Of a stretch of DNA of 64,000 bases, positions 42,218 through 51,287 are shown one piece after another; the first letter of the stretch is position 1; every line of letters starts with the position of its first letter. Under the pieces are notes generated by a model that did no database searches, had not been told where the DNA came from, and was given only the letters and a program-made list of their open reading frames with translations. Location: the NCBI RefSeq assembly GCF_019511445.1, contig NZ_JAEUAN010000025.1, positions 30,742 to 94,741 of the forward strand. Reading direction: 5' to 3'. The DNA comes from Aliirhizobium wenxiniae (GTDB taxonomy: Bacteria; Pseudomonadota; Alphaproteobacteria; Rhizobiales; Rhizobiaceae). A program made the position numbers and the translations under genes.

Positions 42218-43018
42218 TCAACCCGCTGCGCCGGTCACAAGATGCGGCAGAAGCACTTGGCGCGCATGGCGCGTGCCCGCCACCAGAACACCATGACTGA
42301 CGGTTGTGCGATTATAGATCAGAGGCTGGTCATCAAGGCCGGTCAGTGCCCCGCCGGCGCGATCCAGGATCAGGTCGGCCGCGGCCAGATCCCAGTCATG
42401 GCTGTCCTTCTTGACGATCGTGCCGTCGATACGCCCGTCTGCCGCCATGGCCAGCCGGTAGGCGAGCGACGGGACGTGACTGACACGATGGATCTCAAGC
42501 TCGGGCTGCAGCCTTTTGACGATCTTCTCGTCCGCTGCCAGCACCAATTCTCCAGCCTCTGCCTCTGATCGAACTGCGATCGGCACACCGTTTCTCAAAG
42601 CCGGTCCGTCGGCCACGGCCTGATATTCCTGCTGCAGCGCGGGTGCTACGAGAACGCCTGCCACCGGCCGGCCCTTGTGGACGACCGCAACCGACACACA
42701 CCAGATCGGCTCTCCGGCAATGAAAGCGCGGGTGCCGTCGATCGGATCGACCACGAACAGCGTCTCGCAGGCCAGTCGGGCGCTATCATCGTCGGTCTCT
42801 TCCGAAAGCCAGCCGTAATTCGGCCGTGCCTTCAAAAGAAGCGACTGGAGACGATCATTGGCAGCAAAATCGGCGGCGCTGACCGGCGAGCGGCCCTCGT
42901 TCTTCCACCAGACTTCCGGCGATTGCCGGAAGTAGCTGTTGGCGATTTCGCCTGCCTGCCGCGCGGCATCGAGGATGAGATCGAGATCGGCGCTCCAGTT
43001 TTTGTCAAAGGAAGCCAT
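42218..43018 (-). CDS. cysQ: CysQ/inositol monophosphatase family phosphatase
   Basis: A 266-residue Mg2+-dependent phosphatase. Typical metal motifs are visible: EGRSPVSAADFAANDRL, SEETDDD, DPIDGTRAFIAGEP (D-P-I-D-G-T) and SHDWDLAAADLILDRAGG. In rhizobia the CysQ-type member removes the 3' phosphate of PAP(S), a by-product of sulphation, but inositol-1-phosphate hydrolysis is also known for the superfamily. Four bases after pmbA, in the same unit as DUF4170. Confidence 0.9.
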   Translation of the reverse strand: MASFDKNWSADLDLILDAARQAGEIANSYFRQSPEVWWKNEGRSPVSAADFAANDRLQSLLLKARPNYGWLSEETDDDSARLACETLFVVDPIDGTRAFIAGEPIWCVSVAVVHKGRPVAGVLVAPALQQEYQAVADGPALRNGVPIAVRSEAEAGELVLAADEKIVKRLQPELEIHRVSHVPSLAYRLAMAADGRIDGTIVKKDSHDWDLAAADLILDRAGGALTGLDDQPLIYNRTTVSHGVLVAGTRHARQVLLPHLVTGAAG

Positions 43019-43022
43019 GGTG

Positions 43023-44369
43023 TCAGCTTCCCGCCAGCGTCATGCCCTCGATCGCGATGGTCGGCGAAGCGACGCCGTATTTGCGGTCGATATCGTTTGC
43101 CAGCGTGAGACGCATGAACATGTCCTTGAGGTTCGACGCAATCGTCACCTCGGATACCGGAAACGCAAGCTTGCCGTTTTCGATCCAGAAACCGCTAGCG
43201 CCGCGCGAATATTCGCCGGTCAGCATGTTGACGCCCTGGCCGATCAGCTCCGTCACGTAAAGCCCGGTGCCGACCGAGGCGATCAACTCTTCCGGCGAGA
43301 TATCGCCGGGCTCAAGCGCCAGGTTGGTCGAGGCAGGGGTCACCGAGTTTCCACCGCGCACGCCGCGGCCATTGGTTGGCAGGCCGAGTTCGCGGCCGGT
43401 CGAGGTCGAGAGGAACCAGTGCTTCAGCACGCCGTCCTCGATCATCGTCATACGCTCGCCGGAAACACCTTCGCCATCGAAGGGACGCGAGGAGGAACCG
43501 CGCACGATCAGCGGGTCATCGGTAATGTTGAGGCCGGATTTCAGCACCTGCTGGCCCATCTTGTCGCGCAGAAAACTCGTCTTGCGCGCGACCGATGCAC
43601 CATTGATGGCACCGGCGATCGTGCCGACGAAACCGCGCGCCATGCGGGGATCGAAGACCACGGTGACATTGCTTGCCGTCGGCACCTGCCGCGGATTGAC
43701 GCGGGCAACCGCACGCTCACCGGCGCGCCGGCCGATCAGGTCCGGGGCATCGAGATCGGCGTCATAAAGGCGGCTGTCGTAATCATAGTCGCGCTCCATC
43801 TTCGTGCCTTCGCCGGCAATGGCGCTGACCGAACGGCCGAAGCGGGTGGCCATGTAGCTGCCGGAAAAACCGTGCGAGGTGACAAGCACCATGCCACCCA
43901 TGCCGGCGGAAGCACCGGCGCCGGAGGAATTGGTAACGCCGTTCACTTCCAACGCGGCGGCTTCGGCGGCGAGCGCTGCCTCCCGCAGGGCGTCGGTCGG
44001 CACTTCGGTCGGGTCGAAAAGGTCGAGATCCGGATAGGATTTCGCCAGCCGGTCCGCATCCGCCATGCAGACGAACGGGTCTTCGGGAGAGACTTTCGCC
44101 ATGGCGACGGCGCGCTCGGCAAGCGTCTTCATGTCGAAGCCCGGATTGGCAGAGACGCTCGCCACCCTCTTTCCGACAAAGACGCGCAGCGCGAAATCGT
44201 CGCTTTCGGAGGACTCGGTCCCTTCGACCTTGCCGAGGCGCACCGAGACGGAGCGCGAGCGCGAGCGCACCACGACCGCATCGGCCGCATCGGCGCCTGC
44301 GGCCTTGGCCAGATCGATCAGTTCGGAAGCACGGGAGAGAAGCTGGGCGGAATCAATTTCAGAGCTCAT
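43023..44369 (-). CDS. pmbA: TldE/PmbA family protein
   Basis: About 448 residues from the ATG at 44369 (MSSEIDSAQLLSRASELIDLAKAAGADAADAVVV). This is the TldE-type partner of the TldD-TldE metalloprotease, which cleaves leader or unfolded peptides in the cytosol. It lacks the HExxxH motif of TldD, as expected for TldE. Family marks are KVSPEDPFVCMAD, GFSGSYMATRFGRS, RRAGERAVARVNPRQVPT and GRGVRGGNSVTPASTNLALEPG near the C-terminus. First gene of pmbA-cysQ-DUF4170, divergent from the antiporter gene. Confidence 0.94.
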   Translation of the reverse strand: MSSEIDSAQLLSRASELIDLAKAAGADAADAVVVRSRSRSVSVRLGKVEGTESSESDDFALRVFVGKRVASVSANPGFDMKTLAERAVAMAKVSPEDPFVCMADADRLAKSYPDLDLFDPTEVPTDALREAALAAEAAALEVNGVTNSSGAGASAGMGGMVLVTSHGFSGSYMATRFGRSVSAIAGEGTKMERDYDYDSRLYDADLDAPDLIGRRAGERAVARVNPRQVPTASNVTVVFDPRMARGFVGTIAGAINGASVARKTSFLRDKMGQQVLKSGLNITDDPLIVRGSSSRPFDGEGVSGERMTMIEDGVLKHWFLSTSTGRELGLPTNGRGVRGGNSVTPASTNLALEPGDISPEELIASVGTGLYVTELIGQGVNMLTGEYSRGASGFWIENGKLAFPVSEVTIASNLKDMFMRLTLANDIDRKYGVASPTIAIEGMTLAGS

Positions 44370-44504
44370 ATTTGCAAGCCTTTCGTTGCCGTCCCATTTA
44401 TTGTGAGCGTCACGACGCATCAAGGGCATCACAGCTTTTCTTGACTGTGTCGCCTCGTCTATCAAAATTCCTGATCACATCGCTTTCCAATCGAAAGTTT
44501 CTGC

Positions 44505-46322
44505 ATGACCGCACCCGGCTCGCTGTTTACCGAAATGCTGCTTCTTCTGGCCGGAGCGGTCATCGCCGCGCCTCTCTTCAAGCGACTGGGGCTCGGAACG
44601 GTTCTCGGCTATCTGGCCGTCGGCGTCATCATCGGCCCGGTGTTCCAGCGTATCACCGATACGGAAGAGGTTCTGCATGTGGCGGAATACGGCGTCGTCT
44701 TCCTGCTCTTCGTCATCGGGCTGGAGCTGAAACCGTCGCGCCTGTGGCAGATGCGCGGCGACGTGTTCGGTCTCGGCCCGGTTCAGGTGCTTCTCACCGG
44801 ACTGGCGCTTGCAGCCCTTGCATTCGAGACCGGCATGGCGACGTGGCAGGGCAGCCTGATCGTCGGCTTCGGCCTTGCGCTTTCCTCCACCGCCTTTGCA
44901 TTACAATTGCTCAACGATGCCGGTGACATCAACAGCCGATATGGACAGCGGTCATTCTCGGTTCTTCTGTTTCAGGATCTGGCGATCGTGCCGCTTCTGG
45001 CTTTGATCACCGTGCTTGCACCGGGAACGGAAGAACAGGCCGCCACGCCGCTCGTTGATTTCGCCACCGCGATCGCCGCCATCGGAGCTATGATCATCGC
45101 CGGGAAATATCTGCTCAATCCGATGTTCCAGGTGATCGCCCGCACCGGCGCGCGCGAGGTGATGATTGCAGCTGCCCTGCTCGTCGTGCTCGGATCGGCA
45201 GCGGCAATGCAGATGGTCGGCCTGTCGATGGCGATGGGGGCGTTTCTGGCCGGTGTGATGCTGGCGGAATCCTCCTATCGACATGAGCTGGAAGCGGATA
45301 TCGAGCCGTTCCGCGGCCTGCTTCTGGCGCTGTTCTTCGTTGCGGTCGGTCTATCGCTCGAACTCGAAGTGATCGTCGACCATATCCTGTTCATCATCCC
45401 GGCCGTCATCGTGTTCATGGCGGTGAAGGCGTTTCTGGTCTACGGGCTTTGCCGGCTCTGGGGCTCATCCCATAACGACGCGATCCAGATCGCCTTCCTA
45501 CTGCCGCAGGGTGGCGAATTCGCCTTCGTTCTGTTCACCACCGCAACCGCCGCCGGGCTTCTGTCGTCCTCGACCGCCTCGCTGTTGATCGCCATCGTCA
45601 CCCTTTCGATGGCGCTCACCCCTCTCGGTTCAGCGCTTGCCAAACGCCTGATGCATGGCGAAGCACGCGAAGAACTGGCCGAGGATTTCGCCGGGGCAGG
45701 TGCCGACGTGCTGATGATCGGCTTTTCGCGCTTCGGCCAGATCGCCGCACAGATCCTGCTTGCCGGAGGCAGCGCGGTCACCGTGATCGACGATTCCGCC
45801 GATCGTATCCGCCAGGCGGCGAATTTCGGCTTCCGCATCTATTTCGGCGATGGCACCCGCCGCGACGTGCTCGTGTCATCAGGCATCGAAAAGGCCAAGA
45901 TCGTCGTCGTTGCGACGCAGAAGAAGGAAACGACCAACAGGATCGTCGAACTCATCCAGTCCGAATTCCCCAATGTCCGCCTTTTCGCCCGCTCCTATGA
46001 CCGTATCCATTCCCTGTGGCTGCGGGAAAAGGGCGTCGAATACGAACTCCGTGAAACGCTGGAATCGGGCCTGCTGTTCGGCGCAAAGACGCTGGAAGCA
46101 CTCGGCATGTCCGAGGCGCGCGCCGAAGAGATCCTTCAGGACATCCGCCGCCGCGACGAGGAACGCCTGCAGATCCAGGCCGTCGAGGGCATTTCTGCCG
46201 GCCGCGACAAGCTGTTCAACAGCCCGGTTAAACCGGAACCGCTGATCAAGCCGAAACGCGTCAATCTGCAGGAAGACACGGTCGATGACGTGAATGCGGG
46301 TCTGTCGCTGGGGAAATGGTGA
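44505..46322 (+). CDS. CPA2 family cation:proton antiporter (KefB-like)
   Basis: A 605-residue protein with about 12 membrane helices (Na+/H+ exchanger domain, residues 10-385), including LGYLAVGVIIGPVFQRITDTEEVLHVAEYGVVFLLFVIGLEL and ALSSTAFALQLLNDAGDINSRYGQRSFSVLLFQDLAIVPLL. A TrkA-N nucleotide-binding domain follows (about 405-520: VLMIGFSRFGQIAAQILLAGGSAVTVIDD). It resembles glutathione-gated KefB/KefC K+ efflux systems, but no ancillary KefF/KefG gene is next to it. Divergent from pmbA. Confidence 0.92.
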   Translation: MTAPGSLFTEMLLLLAGAVIAAPLFKRLGLGTVLGYLAVGVIIGPVFQRITDTEEVLHVAEYGVVFLLFVIGLELKPSRLWQMRGDVFGLGPVQVLLTGLALAALAFETGMATWQGSLIVGFGLALSSTAFALQLLNDAGDINSRYGQRSFSVLLFQDLAIVPLLALITVLAPGTEEQAATPLVDFATAIAAIGAMIIAGKYLLNPMFQVIARTGAREVMIAAALLVVLGSAAAMQMVGLSMAMGAFLAGVMLAESSYRHELEADIEPFRGLLLALFFVAVGLSLELEVIVDHILFIIPAVIVFMAVKAFLVYGLCRLWGSSHNDAIQIAFLLPQGGEFAFVLFTTATAAGLLSSSTASLLIAIVTLSMALTPLGSALAKRLMHGEAREELAEDFAGAGADVLMIGFSRFGQIAAQILLAGGSAVTVIDDSADRIRQAANFGFRIYFGDGTRRDVLVSSGIEKAKIVVVATQKKETTNRIVELIQSEFPNVRLFARSYDRIHSLWLREKGVEYELRETLESGLLFGAKTLEALGMSEARAEEILQDIRRRDEERLQIQAVEGISAGRDKLFNSPVKPEPLIKPKRVNLQEDTVDDVNAGLSLGKW

Positions 46323-46334
46323 CGCCGGACGGTC

Positions 46335-47216
46335 TCAGCCCTTGGCGACGGATGCCTCCAGCGCATCGACGGCCCGCTTCAACTCGTCCTTCACGTGGCT
46401 GGCCTCGTCCAGGATTTCCTGGGCTTTGAGGAAATCGAGAACGCGGAAACGGTTAACCAGCGGGCGCAGAAAAATGTGTGGCGGGTTGAGCTTCAGTTTC
46501 AGCGCGATACTGGCCTGCATGGTCAATTGGCTGGCGCCGAAAAGACTATCGATGCGGCTGGGCGGATGGGTGCCGTCGCCTTCCGGCGCACCGACGACAT
46601 CGACGCCGATGACAACATCGGCCAAATCGAGCAGTTGCTCATAGGGAACCGGATTGAAGACGCCGCCATCGATCATCACCCGGCCGTTGACCCAGACCGG
46701 CATGAACAGGCCGGGAATGGCGGCCGAAGCGGCAATCGCGGTCCGCAGGTCGCCTTCTTCCAGCACCACTTCGGACTGGCCATAATAATCGGTGACGGAG
46801 ATCTTCAGTGGGATCGACAGATCAGCGAAATCCTCCGGGATGTCGGGGGGAAGGAAGGCGTCGAGGATGGGATCGAGATTGAAGTGACCAAAGCGAAAAC
46901 CGCCCAGCTTGTCGCGCATCGAGGCGGGACCCAGCGTCCAGAGGCGGTTGAAGAGCGAATTGCGGTTGCCCATCGTGCGCAGCGTATAATCACGGATATC
47001 CGCACCGCGCATGCCGGACGCCATGCCGGCGCCCATGATTGCGCCGATCGAAGAACCGGAAATCGCCACCGGCTTGATGCCGAGCTCGTCCAGTGCCTCG
47101 ATGACGCAGATATGGGAAACCCCACGCGCACCGCCGCCGCCGAAAGCGACCGCATAACGCAGGCCCTCCCCGCTTGTCTCAGTATCCGTATCCGGCAGGG
47201 AGAGGCGCGTATTCAT
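46335..47216 (-). CDS. Patatin-like phospholipase
   Basis: A 293-residue lipid acyl hydrolase with the Ser-Asp dyad: oxyanion motif GGGGARGVSH (about 29-38), nucleophile in GSSIGAIMG (G-x-S-x-G) and the Asp in MIDGGVFNPVPYEQLL (D-G-G). The bacterial rssA-like subgroup is cytoplasmic, with no signal peptide here. Substrate unknown. It sits nine bases after rsmD and in one direction with the RluB-like gene, likely a single unit. Confidence 0.93.
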   Translation of the reverse strand: MNTRLSLPDTDTETSGEGLRYAVAFGGGGARGVSHICVIEALDELGIKPVAISGSSIGAIMGAGMASGMRGADIRDYTLRTMGNRNSLFNRLWTLGPASMRDKLGGFRFGHFNLDPILDAFLPPDIPEDFADLSIPLKISVTDYYGQSEVVLEEGDLRTAIAASAAIPGLFMPVWVNGRVMIDGGVFNPVPYEQLLDLADVVIGVDVVGAPEGDGTHPPSRIDSLFGASQLTMQASIALKLKLNPPHIFLRPLVNRFRVLDFLKAQEILDEASHVKDELKRAVDALEASVAKG

Positions 47217-47224
47217 CGTGAGGT

Positions 47225-47785
47225 TCAGCCCGGCTGATATCGATAGAATTCGATCCGGCTGTCGCCGAACATCCGGCTTTCCAACGGCTTGAAGGCCGGA
47301 TCGACAACGATCTCGGCATCCGCTCGCTCTTCAAGCAGCACAAGTGCTTCCGGAGCCAGCCAGCCGCCGGTGTGGGCCGCGGCCAATGCCTTTTCTCCCA
47401 GTCCCTTGCCATAGGGCGGATCGGCAAACAGCAGGTTGAACGGCTCGATATTGCCGATCGAACCGAGGCTGGTCGCATCCCGGCGCAGGATCCGAGCCCG
47501 GCCATGCAGGCCGAAATTGTCGATATTCTCCCAGAGCAGGCCCCTGCCCTCGACGCTGTTTTCGACGAACAGCGCCTGCTTGCAGCCCCGCGACAGAGCT
47601 TCCAGCCCCACCGCGCCGGTGCCGGCAAAAAGGTCGATCACCCGCGTTCCATCGAGCGCGTCCGAATAGACATGCCCGAGGATATTGAACAGGCTTTCGC
47701 GGGTCCTGTCGATGGTCGGCCGGATATCATTCGATTTCGGCGTGGCCAGAGCACGGCCACGGAACTCACCCCCTACGATCCGCAT
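47225..47785 (-). CDS. rsmD: 16S rRNA (guanine(966)-N(2))-methyltransferase
   Basis: A 186-residue SAM-dependent enzyme that methylates G966 of 16S rRNA in the 30S subunit. It starts MRIVGGEFRGRALATP, then RPTIDRTRESLFNIL, with the SAM-binding strand VIDLFAGTGAVGLEALSRG and the catalytic LLFADPPYGKGLGEKAL (D-P-P-Y). Length and motifs are standard. Three bases after the pseudouridine synthase gene. Confidence 0.96.
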   Translation of the reverse strand: MRIVGGEFRGRALATPKSNDIRPTIDRTRESLFNILGHVYSDALDGTRVIDLFAGTGAVGLEALSRGCKQALFVENSVEGRGLLWENIDNFGLHGRARILRRDATSLGSIGNIEPFNLLFADPPYGKGLGEKALAAAHTGGWLAPEALVLLEERADAEIVVDPAFKPLESRMFGDSRIEFYRYQPG

Positions 47786-47788
47786 GCG

Positions 47789-49849
47789 TCAGCCCCTGGA
47801 ATTCCGCGGCTTGCCGCCCGGACGTCCACCACCTGGGCCACCACGCGAACCACCACCGGGCTTGCCGCTATTGGGCCTGCCGCCGGAAGGCTTACCGCCG
47901 AAGGACTTTCCGCCACCCGGCTTGCCGCCAAAGCCGGAAGGTTTGCCACCAAAGGGCTTGTCACCCCTTGAAGGGCGATCACCGAAGGAGCGCTCGCCCC
48001 TGTCTTCACGGGCCGGGCGGTCACCACGGGGCGGGCGATCCGAGAAGGAACGTTCTCCCCTCGGCTTGTCGCCGAATGAACGCTCGCCACGGGGCTTGTC
48101 ACCAAAGCTGCGTTCCCCACGCGGACGCTCGGAACGGCCCTCGCCGCCGAAGGATTTTGCGCGTGCCGGACGGTCACCATCCTCACGCGGCTTGCGGTCG
48201 CCATAAGGCCTGTCGCCGCGGGGACGATCACCGGAGGGGCGGTCACCAAAGGAGCGCTCGCCTCTCGGCTTGTCGCCGAACGAACGTTCACCGCGCGGGC
48301 GATCGCCGAAACCACGGTCGCCGCGATCTTCGCGGTCACCACGCTTGCCGCCGAACCCGCCGCGTTCCGGCTGGTCCTCGCCGCGGATCCAGTCGCTGTC
48401 ATCCTTGACGCGGTTGATCTTCACACGCAGATCGTTTTCCGGTGCGGGCTTCTTGAACAGCTGCTCGGCCTGGGCGCGGGCCGAGACCTTGCGGCCACCC
48501 TCATCGGTCGTCGGGCGGGCTCCGGGCGCCATCCAGACATTGGCCGTGCGGCTGGTGCCCATCGGCGGACGCTTCTTCGGCTTCTCGTCGCCAAAATCGC
48601 GATCCGAAGGTTTTGACCCGAACTTCCCGGAAGGCCTGTCGGAGAACTTGCGATCGTCGCGACGGCTGTCGGGACGCTTGGTGTCGAGGCGGCCAAGGGC
48701 GCGCTCGCGACGGTCGCCACGGTCACCACCACGATCGTCCGAGCGATCATTCGCCCAGCCGCGTTCGGACTTGGCAGGGCGCTCCGCCTTTTCGGCACGC
48801 TGCGGCTGCTCATCTTCCGAACCGCGCTCGTTATAGACCGGGGCTTCGAAATTGGCCTTCGATTCATTGATCAGGCGCGGGCCGAGCTGGTCGCGCAGGG
48901 TGCGGCCGCGCACTTCCAGCACTTCGCCTTCCGGCAGGTCGCCGAGCTGGAACGGGCCGTAGGAAATGCGGATCAGGCGGTTGACCTCGAGACCGAGCGC
49001 GCCGAGCACGTTCTTGATTTCGCGGTTCTTGCCTTCGCGAAGACCCATGGTGATCCAGACATTGTGGCCTTGGGCGCGGTCGAGCGTCGCTTCGATCGAA
49101 CCGTAGAGCACGCCGTCGACGGCAATGCCGTCCTTCAGCTTGTCGAGCGCTTCCTGATCGACCTCGCCATGGGCGCGGACACGGTAGCGGCGCAGCCAGC
49201 CGGTGGTCGGCAGTTCGAGCGTGCGCGACAGGCCACCGTCATTGGTCAGCAGCAGCAGGCCTTCGGTGTTGATATCGAGGCGGCCGATGGAGAGAACCCG
49301 CGGCAGGCCTTCCGGCAGGTTGTCGAACACGGTCGGGCGACCTTCTGGATCGGAATTGGTCGTCACCAGGCCACCGGGCTTGTGGTAGAGCCACAGCCTT
49401 GTGCGCTCGATACCGCGGATCGGCACGCCGTCCACTTCGATCTTGTCGTCCAACGTCACGTTGACGACCGGCGTGTCGAGCAGCTTGCCGTTCAGCTTGA
49501 CGCGGCCGTCAAGGATCATGCGCTCGATATCGCGGCGCGACGCAACACCGACGCGGGCGAGAATTTTCGAAATACGCTCGGGCTTGCCGTCGGTCGGTGC
49601 GGATGCACCTTCATCGACAAATTCCTCGCGCTTGGCCGAACGGACCGGCTTTCTGACGGCACCTTCCGCCTTGGCGCGCGGCTTTCCAGCGCCGGCCGGC
49701 TTGTCGCCGAATTTGGCACCCGGCTTAGCACCGGACTTGAAACCCGGCTTGCCACCCGACTTGGAAGCAGCAGCGCCTTCCGCTTTCGGCTTGATCTCGC
49801 GAACGAAGGTTTTCGCTTCGCCGCGCTTCGGCTTGTCTTTTGAATTCAT
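47789..49849 (-). CDS. RluB/RsuA-type rRNA pseudouridine synthase with long basic repetitive tail
   Basis: About 686 residues from the ATG at 49849 (MNSKDKPKRGE). Residues 1-90 are Lys/Gly/Ala-rich. The S4 RNA-binding domain follows (ERISKILARVGVASRRDIERMILDGRVKLNG, about 91-121), then the synthase core with the catalytic Asp in SIGRLDINTEGLLLLTNDG. It should convert a 23S or 16S rRNA uridine to pseudouridine. From about residue 335 a tail of some 350 residues, rich in Arg, Gly, Asp, Ser and Phe, contains repeats of RGERSFGDKP and relatives, and ends in Gly/Lys/Pro repeats. E. coli homologues lack most of this. The tail looks disordered and RNA-binding. Confidence 0.92.
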   Translation of the reverse strand: MNSKDKPKRGEAKTFVREIKPKAEGAAASKSGGKPGFKSGAKPGAKFGDKPAGAGKPRAKAEGAVRKPVRSAKREEFVDEGASAPTDGKPERISKILARVGVASRRDIERMILDGRVKLNGKLLDTPVVNVTLDDKIEVDGVPIRGIERTRLWLYHKPGGLVTTNSDPEGRPTVFDNLPEGLPRVLSIGRLDINTEGLLLLTNDGGLSRTLELPTTGWLRRYRVRAHGEVDQEALDKLKDGIAVDGVLYGSIEATLDRAQGHNVWITMGLREGKNREIKNVLGALGLEVNRLIRISYGPFQLGDLPEGEVLEVRGRTLRDQLGPRLINESKANFEAPVYNERGSEDEQPQRAEKAERPAKSERGWANDRSDDRGGDRGDRRERALGRLDTKRPDSRRDDRKFSDRPSGKFGSKPSDRDFGDEKPKKRPPMGTSRTANVWMAPGARPTTDEGGRKVSARAQAEQLFKKPAPENDLRVKINRVKDDSDWIRGEDQPERGGFGGKRGDREDRGDRGFGDRPRGERSFGDKPRGERSFGDRPSGDRPRGDRPYGDRKPREDGDRPARAKSFGGEGRSERPRGERSFGDKPRGERSFGDKPRGERSFSDRPPRGDRPAREDRGERSFGDRPSRGDKPFGGKPSGFGGKPGGGKSFGGKPSGGRPNSGKPGGGSRGGPGGGRPGGKPRNSRG

Positions 49850-49996
49850 ATGTTGTTTGCCTGAAGCAGGATGTCGACGGAGTATCCCGGACATACTTGT
49901 TCGTGTTGACCAGATGGATGCACACCCAAAGGGCGCGCTTCGCGTTGCATGCTTCCTACCAGTTCATGCGATCCGGGTTAAGAGGAAATCGCTGAA

Positions 49997-50452
49997 ATGC
50001 CTAAGAGCGACGGCTTCATGGATGCCGCACTGACAGAAGCCAGAAATGCCGCCGAACGCGGCGAGGTTCCGGTTGGCGCCGTACTCGTCATCGACGGCGA
50101 GATTGTCGCCCGCTCGGGCAACCGCACCCGCGCCGAAAACGACATCACCGCCCATGCCGAAATTGCCGTGATCCGCGAGGCTGCAGCCAAGGTCGGAAGC
50201 GAGCGGCTTGGCGGCGCGGATCTTTATGTGACGCTGGAGCCCTGCACCATGTGCGCCGGCGCCATATCCTTTGCCCGTATCCGCCGGCTTTATTACGGCG
50301 CCAACGATCCGAAGGGCGGCGCTGTGGAAAACGGCGTGCGGTTCTTTTCGCAACCCACCTGCCACCATGCGCCTGAAGTCTATTCCGGCATTGCAGAAAT
50401 GCCGGCAGCAGAGCTGCTAACCGGCTTCTTTCGCTCCCGACGGGAGAAGTAA
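49997..50452 (+). CDS. tadA: tRNA-specific adenosine deaminase
   Basis: A 151-residue zinc enzyme that makes inosine-34 in tRNA-Arg(ACG). Zinc and catalytic motifs are HAE in DITAHAEIAVIREA and P-C-x-x-C in LEPCTMCAGAISFARIRRLYYGA. It starts MPKSDGFMDAALTEARNAAERGEVPVGAVLV. Divergent from the pseudouridine synthase by about 145 bases. Confidence 0.96.
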   Translation: MPKSDGFMDAALTEARNAAERGEVPVGAVLVIDGEIVARSGNRTRAENDITAHAEIAVIREAAAKVGSERLGGADLYVTLEPCTMCAGAISFARIRRLYYGANDPKGGAVENGVRFFSQPTCHHAPEVYSGIAEMPAAELLTGFFRSRREK

Positions 50453-50457
50453 GACTT

Positions 50458-50484
50458 ACAAAAAAGGCCCGGCTGAGCCGAGCC
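50458..50484 (-). terminator. Terminator for the lipoprotein gene, possibly bidirectional
   Basis: On the minus strand GGCTCGGC (50477-50484) pairs with GCCGGGCC (50466-50473) around a three-base loop, followed by TTTTTT. One T-G wobble lies in the stem. It lies 30 bases after the lipoprotein stop, and also directly behind tadA on the other strand. Confidence 0.85.
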
Positions 50485-50513
50485 TCATTCGATCTGTCTT
50501 AGAGCGCTCAATC

Positions 50514-51152
50514 TTACTGGAAAGGCTTCCACCAGGAAGAACCCTTCGTGGAGGCAGCTTCTGCTTCCTTCTTGCGACGGGCTTCCTTCTTGGTTTCCGG
50601 CTCACCCAGATCCTGCAGGGTCTGCGCGTCGGCTGTGCGGAATTCCGTCGGCGGATCGGAGAGCGAACGGCGGCTTCCGGAAATTCCCGGATCGCTCGCG
50701 TTGGCCTTTGCCTGACGGAAGGCCTCCCACTTCTGCGATTCCGTCAGCTGTCCGGCTTGGCCCTTGCCGGCCAGAAGCGGCGAACGGTAACGCGGGTTAT
50801 CCTGATTGTCGGTCGCTTCCTGACGCAGGCGCTCACGTGCTTCTTCCGGCGATTCCACCCAGTTCGGGTTGTTTTCGCGGTTGGCAAGCGATTGCTGCGG
50901 CGGCGGCAGAGCGCCACCTTCCTGATGGCTGGCAACAACCAGCGACGGGCGCGGATTGTAGCGGATCTTCGCGTTTTCCTTGGCGCGATCACCGCCGATA
51001 TCGATAGCCGAGGTCAGGTCGTCGCCCAACTGTTCCATGGCCGTCTTGTCGGTACCGTAGGTCGGGCTTCCCATGCAGCCGGATAGCGTCACGGTCGCAA
51101 CCAGAATACCGGCCGCACCAAGGGCCATACGCAAGGTTTTCGTCGTTTCCAT
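50514..51152 (-). CDS. Putative lipoprotein
   Basis: About 212 residues from the ATG at 51152 (METTKTLRMALG); the frame opens three bases earlier with a TTG. The signal ends in the lipobox LSGC, giving a lipidated Cys near residue 25. The mature part is hydrophilic and Arg/Gln/Asn-rich with charged helix segments (EEARERLRQEATDNQDN, LTESQKWEAFRQAKANA, ETKKEARRKKEAEAA) and no recognised domain. The C-terminus is SSWWKPFQ. Probably envelope-associated; function unknown. Isolated upstream of ileS on the same strand. Confidence 0.75.
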   Translation of the reverse strand: METTKTLRMALGAAGILVATVTLSGCMGSPTYGTDKTAMEQLGDDLTSAIDIGGDRAKENAKIRYNPRPSLVVASHQEGGALPPPQQSLANRENNPNWVESPEEARERLRQEATDNQDNPRYRSPLLAGKGQAGQLTESQKWEAFRQAKANASDPGISGSRRSLSDPPTEFRTADAQTLQDLGEPETKKEARRKKEAEAASTKGSSWWKPFQ

Positions 51153-51287
51153 CAAACCCCTACCACGGACGCCCGCCTCGACGCCTCATAGACAATTGCC
51201 ATCGACCTGACGGATAAATCCGGCCAATTTCAGGCAGGAATACCGGATGAAGCGTTGAAGCGCAATCATCCGGCACGGTTCATGTCA

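Noticed and set aside
48000..48330. Direct repeats as a possible CRISPR or minisatellite
   Set aside because: They are codons of the RGERSFGDKP repeats in the pseudouridine synthase tail, without spacers.
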